This document shows positions 61,733 through 64,000 of a DNA stretch of 64,000 bases, in pieces; the stretch's first letter is position 1; every line of letters starts with the position of its first letter. Under the pieces are notes generated by a model, which had not been told where the DNA came from, made no database searches, and saw only the letters and a list, made by a program, of their open reading frames with translations. The stretch is from Paraglaciecola arctica BSs20135 (GTDB lineage Bacteria; Pseudomonadota; Gammaproteobacteria; Enterobacterales; Alteromonadaceae): NCBI RefSeq assembly GCF_000314995.1, contig NZ_BAEO01000037.1, positions 1 through 64,000 on the forward strand, given 5' to 3'. Both the position numbers and the translations under genes were made by a program.

Positions 61733-63190
61733 ATGAATAATCTGCCTTCAACTTTGAGTGATTCACAGTACACTGCGGCAGTACTAATGCTGGTTGAGCA
61801 GATTCAAAATAGCTCAACACAAAAACATTCCCTATTCGAGCTTGCGACACTCTATTTCACTTCATCCGATGCCAACGCTAGAGTGTTAGGTGCATGCCAA
61901 GAAAACCTTAAAAGCATTGAGGACTATCTTAAATCAGCACCACAAGACAAACGTGCGAATACCCATAAACAAGTTAAAAATCTCCAAAAAGAGCTGAAGA
62001 ATGAACAACAAAAACAATTGTATACCCGTCAACAGTGCTACAAGTGTGTAGCTAGCATTTGTATTAACATTCTGAAGTTAGCAGAGGGTAAAAATCAACA
62101 GCAAACAAACACTAAAAGCTCAAAATTATTAGCCACACTGTTTATGTTATCGAACACAGAAGGTAAAAATAGACAACAAATGCACCAGTTATATAAACCT
62201 TTATATAAGGCGGTATTAGCATTGCGTTTATTAGATAAAATGTTGTTAGAAAAAAAACTCACTAATAACTATATAGTTACTCGATTCAATACAAAAACTC
62301 GCTTTTCCAGCGCACCTAATAAATACAGTCAATTTCAATTAGACGTCGCTATTCCAGTAATTATTGCAGCAATAACCCAAGACATTGGTATGCAACATCC
62401 CGAAATACAACGGTTATTAAAAGGAACTGATGGTTCAATTGACGAATTTCGGGTGCTAGACAAAGAGACTCGCATGCCTCTACTTATTATGAATCATGAA
62501 CAAACTCAGGATTTCATCAGCAACGGTATAGGAATTTCTGTATATGAAGGGCAGGATCCCGATACAAAAATACGTTATGAAAAAAAACAAAATAACCGTA
62601 TGAAATTTGTTTTGGGTTTGTTGGGTGATGCTGTTAAACCTTCTGAAGGCAGTATAGGCAACATCATCAAAATTCCACAAATTTATTCGTCGTTTATTCT
62701 GTCTACCAAACCTGTTTATAAAATTCGCGACCTAATTAAAGTTATATCATTGCTAAGCAACGCTGCGAAGCACGCATCTATTTGTGCAACAGCTAGTCGA
62801 TGCTTTATTAATTTGGTGGGACACTTTCCTTTAGGATTTGGGATTATATATGTACATGCTCAGCAATCAGGTGAACAGTTACATAATTATGATTACGGGA
62901 TAGTCACTCGTTTAAATCCGCAACAACCTGATGCCCCTAGTTGTCGAAAAATAACAGACAATAGTGAGCTAGGCAGTGATTCAAAAGATTTCAGCTTAAA
63001 GCCAGAAAATAATTTGTTTTATCCTGCAGTACAAAAATCATTAGAAAGCTTGAGCGAGAAAACCTTGGCAGAAATCCATAAGTCCCATGTGCGCGATCTC
63101 AGGGATCCAAAATTACCTAGGTTTGAGATGGGATTTTGGAACCCTCATCGATATTTTAGTATCAACAAGCATCAAAAACTATGGTCCTAA
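61733..63190 (+). CDS. Unrecognised 485-residue protein, possible degenerate HD-type domain
   Basis: A soluble protein with no signal or membrane segment. The N-terminal 130 residues are helical and Lys/Gln-rich (coiled coil around residues 65-110). From about residue 205, DVAIPVIIAAITQDIGMQHP and EIQRLLKGTDGSIDEFRVLDK recall the helices of HD-type phosphohydrolases, with QDIGM where an H-D-I-G would be expected, so the metal site would be lost. The C-terminal part (HFPLGFGIIYVHAQQSGEQL, YGIVTRLNP) is not recognised. The HD link is by eye and weak. It is a single gene, with a good ribosome site. Confidence 0.55.
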   Translation: MNNLPSTLSDSQYTAAVLMLVEQIQNSSTQKHSLFELATLYFTSSDANARVLGACQENLKSIEDYLKSAPQDKRANTHKQVKNLQKELKNEQQKQLYTRQQCYKCVASICINILKLAEGKNQQQTNTKSSKLLATLFMLSNTEGKNRQQMHQLYKPLYKAVLALRLLDKMLLEKKLTNNYIVTRFNTKTRFSSAPNKYSQFQLDVAIPVIIAAITQDIGMQHPEIQRLLKGTDGSIDEFRVLDKETRMPLLIMNHEQTQDFISNGIGISVYEGQDPDTKIRYEKKQNNRMKFVLGLLGDAVKPSEGSIGNIIKIPQIYSSFILSTKPVYKIRDLIKVISLLSNAAKHASICATASRCFINLVGHFPLGFGIIYVHAQQSGEQLHNYDYGIVTRLNPQQPDAPSCRKITDNSELGSDSKDFSLKPENNLFYPAVQKSLESLSEKTLAEIHKSHVRDLRDPKLPRFEMGFWNPHRYFSINKHQKLWS

Positions 63191-63234
63191 TTGAACTAAT
63201 GAATTCACAGAACAAAGCGGCCATTCACGTAATT

Positions 63235-63265
63235 CAATAAGTGTGATAACTAATCACACCTATTG
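63235..63265. other. Hairpin between convergent genes
   Basis: CAATAAGTGTGAT, loop AACTA, ATCACACCTATTG: a 13-bp stem with one mismatch, between the 485-residue protein gene and the convergent cytochrome gene. There is no T-run on either side, so it is an imperfect terminator at best. Confidence 0.5.
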
Positions 63266-63293
63266 ATAACACTGAACGACAGCCTTAATGCTC

Positions 63294-64000
63294 TTATAAA
63301 TAGTTGCCTTCACCATCAATAGCAATCAACCGTAATGCATCTGGATCCGTATCATTTTCATCGGGGATCCACTTACTTAAACATTCTCTGTCTTCAACAC
63401 AAGGATCCGTTAAGGTTTCAAGAAATGCCAACAATTCAGCGACTTCAGTATCGGTTAAGCTAATATCTTCAATACTAGCCACACCATCAGCTCGGTTAGC
63501 CAATTGCTTATCAATTGCACGTTGAGTGTTAACTACCATATCAACTGTTTGAATATTCGAAGTCAATTGAGAAAAATCGTAATTGTCCAATGCTGCTTGT
63601 GGATCTGAATGGGTACGAATAGCATGTTCAAGTGTTGCTGAACCACCGGCATGGCCCCAGGGACCTGTCGCAGTAACATTAAGCAACGAGGGGGTTCTAA
63701 AAGCATATTTGTCTTTTTCATCTTGCGTTTCACGGAATCGACCAAAGTCTTCAGTGCCATGCTCGCCATCACCTTTACCTCTGCCAATCTGTGCCATACC
63801 TATGACATAAAAACCTTCATCCGTGAAAAAATCGCCTGAATGACAAGAACTACAGTTTGCACCTCCATCATCTGCAGTATTAAAGAACAGCTTTGCACCG
63901 CGTTTAGCAACATCACTAATGGCTGAGTCATCACCATGCACATATGCTTTCCAAGGAGTTTCCACAAACACTTGAGAACTTTCATACTCACCAATGGCAT
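63294..64000 (-). CDS. Cytochrome c peroxidase/MauG-like di-heme protein (C-terminal part)
   Basis: The frame is open through the right edge of the window, so the N-terminus is missing; the codons just before the Met at 63971 read AIGEYESSQV and belong to the same protein. The part seen has one c-type heme site CSSCH, then FRTPSLLNVTATGPWGHAGG (methionine-free distal region typical of the family) and LTDTEVAELLAFLETLTDP, the usual C-terminal helix. An acidic tail follows (PDENDTDPD). The first heme site should lie outside the window. It is probably periplasmic. Confidence 0.88.
   Translation of the reverse strand, partial: AIGEYESSQVFVETPWKAYVHGDDSAISDVAKRGAKLFFNTADDGGANCSSCHSGDFFTDEGFYVIGMAQIGRGKGDGEHGTEDFGRFRETQDEKDKYAFRTPSLLNVTATGPWGHAGGSATLEHAIRTHSDPQAALDNYDFSQLTSNIQTVDMVVNTQRAIDKQLANRADGVASIEDISLTDTEVAELLAFLETLTDPCVEDRECLSKWIPDENDTDPDALRLIAIDGEGNYL

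Noticed and set aside
1-64000. tRNA or rRNA genes
   Set aside because: None recognised by eye in the spacers; a covariance search (tRNAscan-SE, Rfam) would be decisive.

Overview
The window looks like chromosomal DNA of a marine gammaproteobacterium of the order Alteromonadales (Paraglaciecola/Glaciecola/Alteromonas-like). This rests on the low G+C, the tal-pgi pair, thrABC behind a Thr/Ile leader, the DUF3718, DUF2799 and DUF3545 small proteins, a gammaproteobacterial RNase J, TonB receptor and RND pump genes, and MITE-like intergenic elements typical of the order. No rRNA, tRNA, CRISPR array, integrase or transposase gene was seen. Genus-level placement is inference.

Layout. 0-8 kb: housekeeping genes (DUF3718, zapE, yaaA, DUF2799 lipoprotein, tal, pgi), then a repeat-rich spacer with a 14-copy heptanucleotide array and two direct copies of a 177-bp repeat around a 56-codon DUF3545 gene. 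8-15.6 kb (minus strand): membrane-anchored FMN glutamate-synthase-like protein, then thrL-thrABC-ung with a complete transcription attenuator. 15.8-24.7 kb: chemoreceptor plus DUF6436 protein, soxR facing a near-consensus SoxR promoter that leads into a 30-residue ORF, MAPEG protein, PLP enzyme, nicotinamide riboside salvage (pnuC plus kinase), carboxynorspermidine synthase and decarboxylase, and a membrane protein/HTH pair behind a 36-bp inverted repeat. 24.7-32.2 kb: serine hydrolase, LytS/LytTR-type two-component system, M28 peptidase, a second MITE-like element and a PEP-CTERM protein.

32.2-40.5 kb is a probable catabolic island. A sigma-54 promoter with tandem upstream sites precedes an iron-type alcohol dehydrogenase, a permease, a PAS/sigma-54 activator, a succinate-semialdehyde-type dehydrogenase, a periplasmic cyclase-family hydrolase and a porin. 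Together they could import a small substrate and oxidise it to a dicarboxylate; 4-hydroxybutyrate-like chemistry is only inferred.

41-64 kb: sodC, a 12-residue-repeat solenoid protein with a degenerate channel-like C-terminus, RNase J whose conserved N-terminus lies upstream of any ATG/GTG/TTG (probable AUU start), a small thioredoxin-fold lipoprotein, VOC and metallo-beta-lactamase-fold proteins with a hybrid histidine kinase, a PhoD-like phosphatase, an RND efflux pair, a pectinacetylesterase/Notum-like hydrolase with its MarR regulator divergent from a TonB receptor, an OmpA-family lipoprotein, an unrecognised 485-residue protein and the C-terminal part of a cytochrome c peroxidase-like protein cut by the window end.

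The most interesting items are the SoxR promoter serving a tiny cationic peptide, the AUU-start RNase J, the paired MITEs whose stems differ but stay paired, and the sigma-54 catabolic island.
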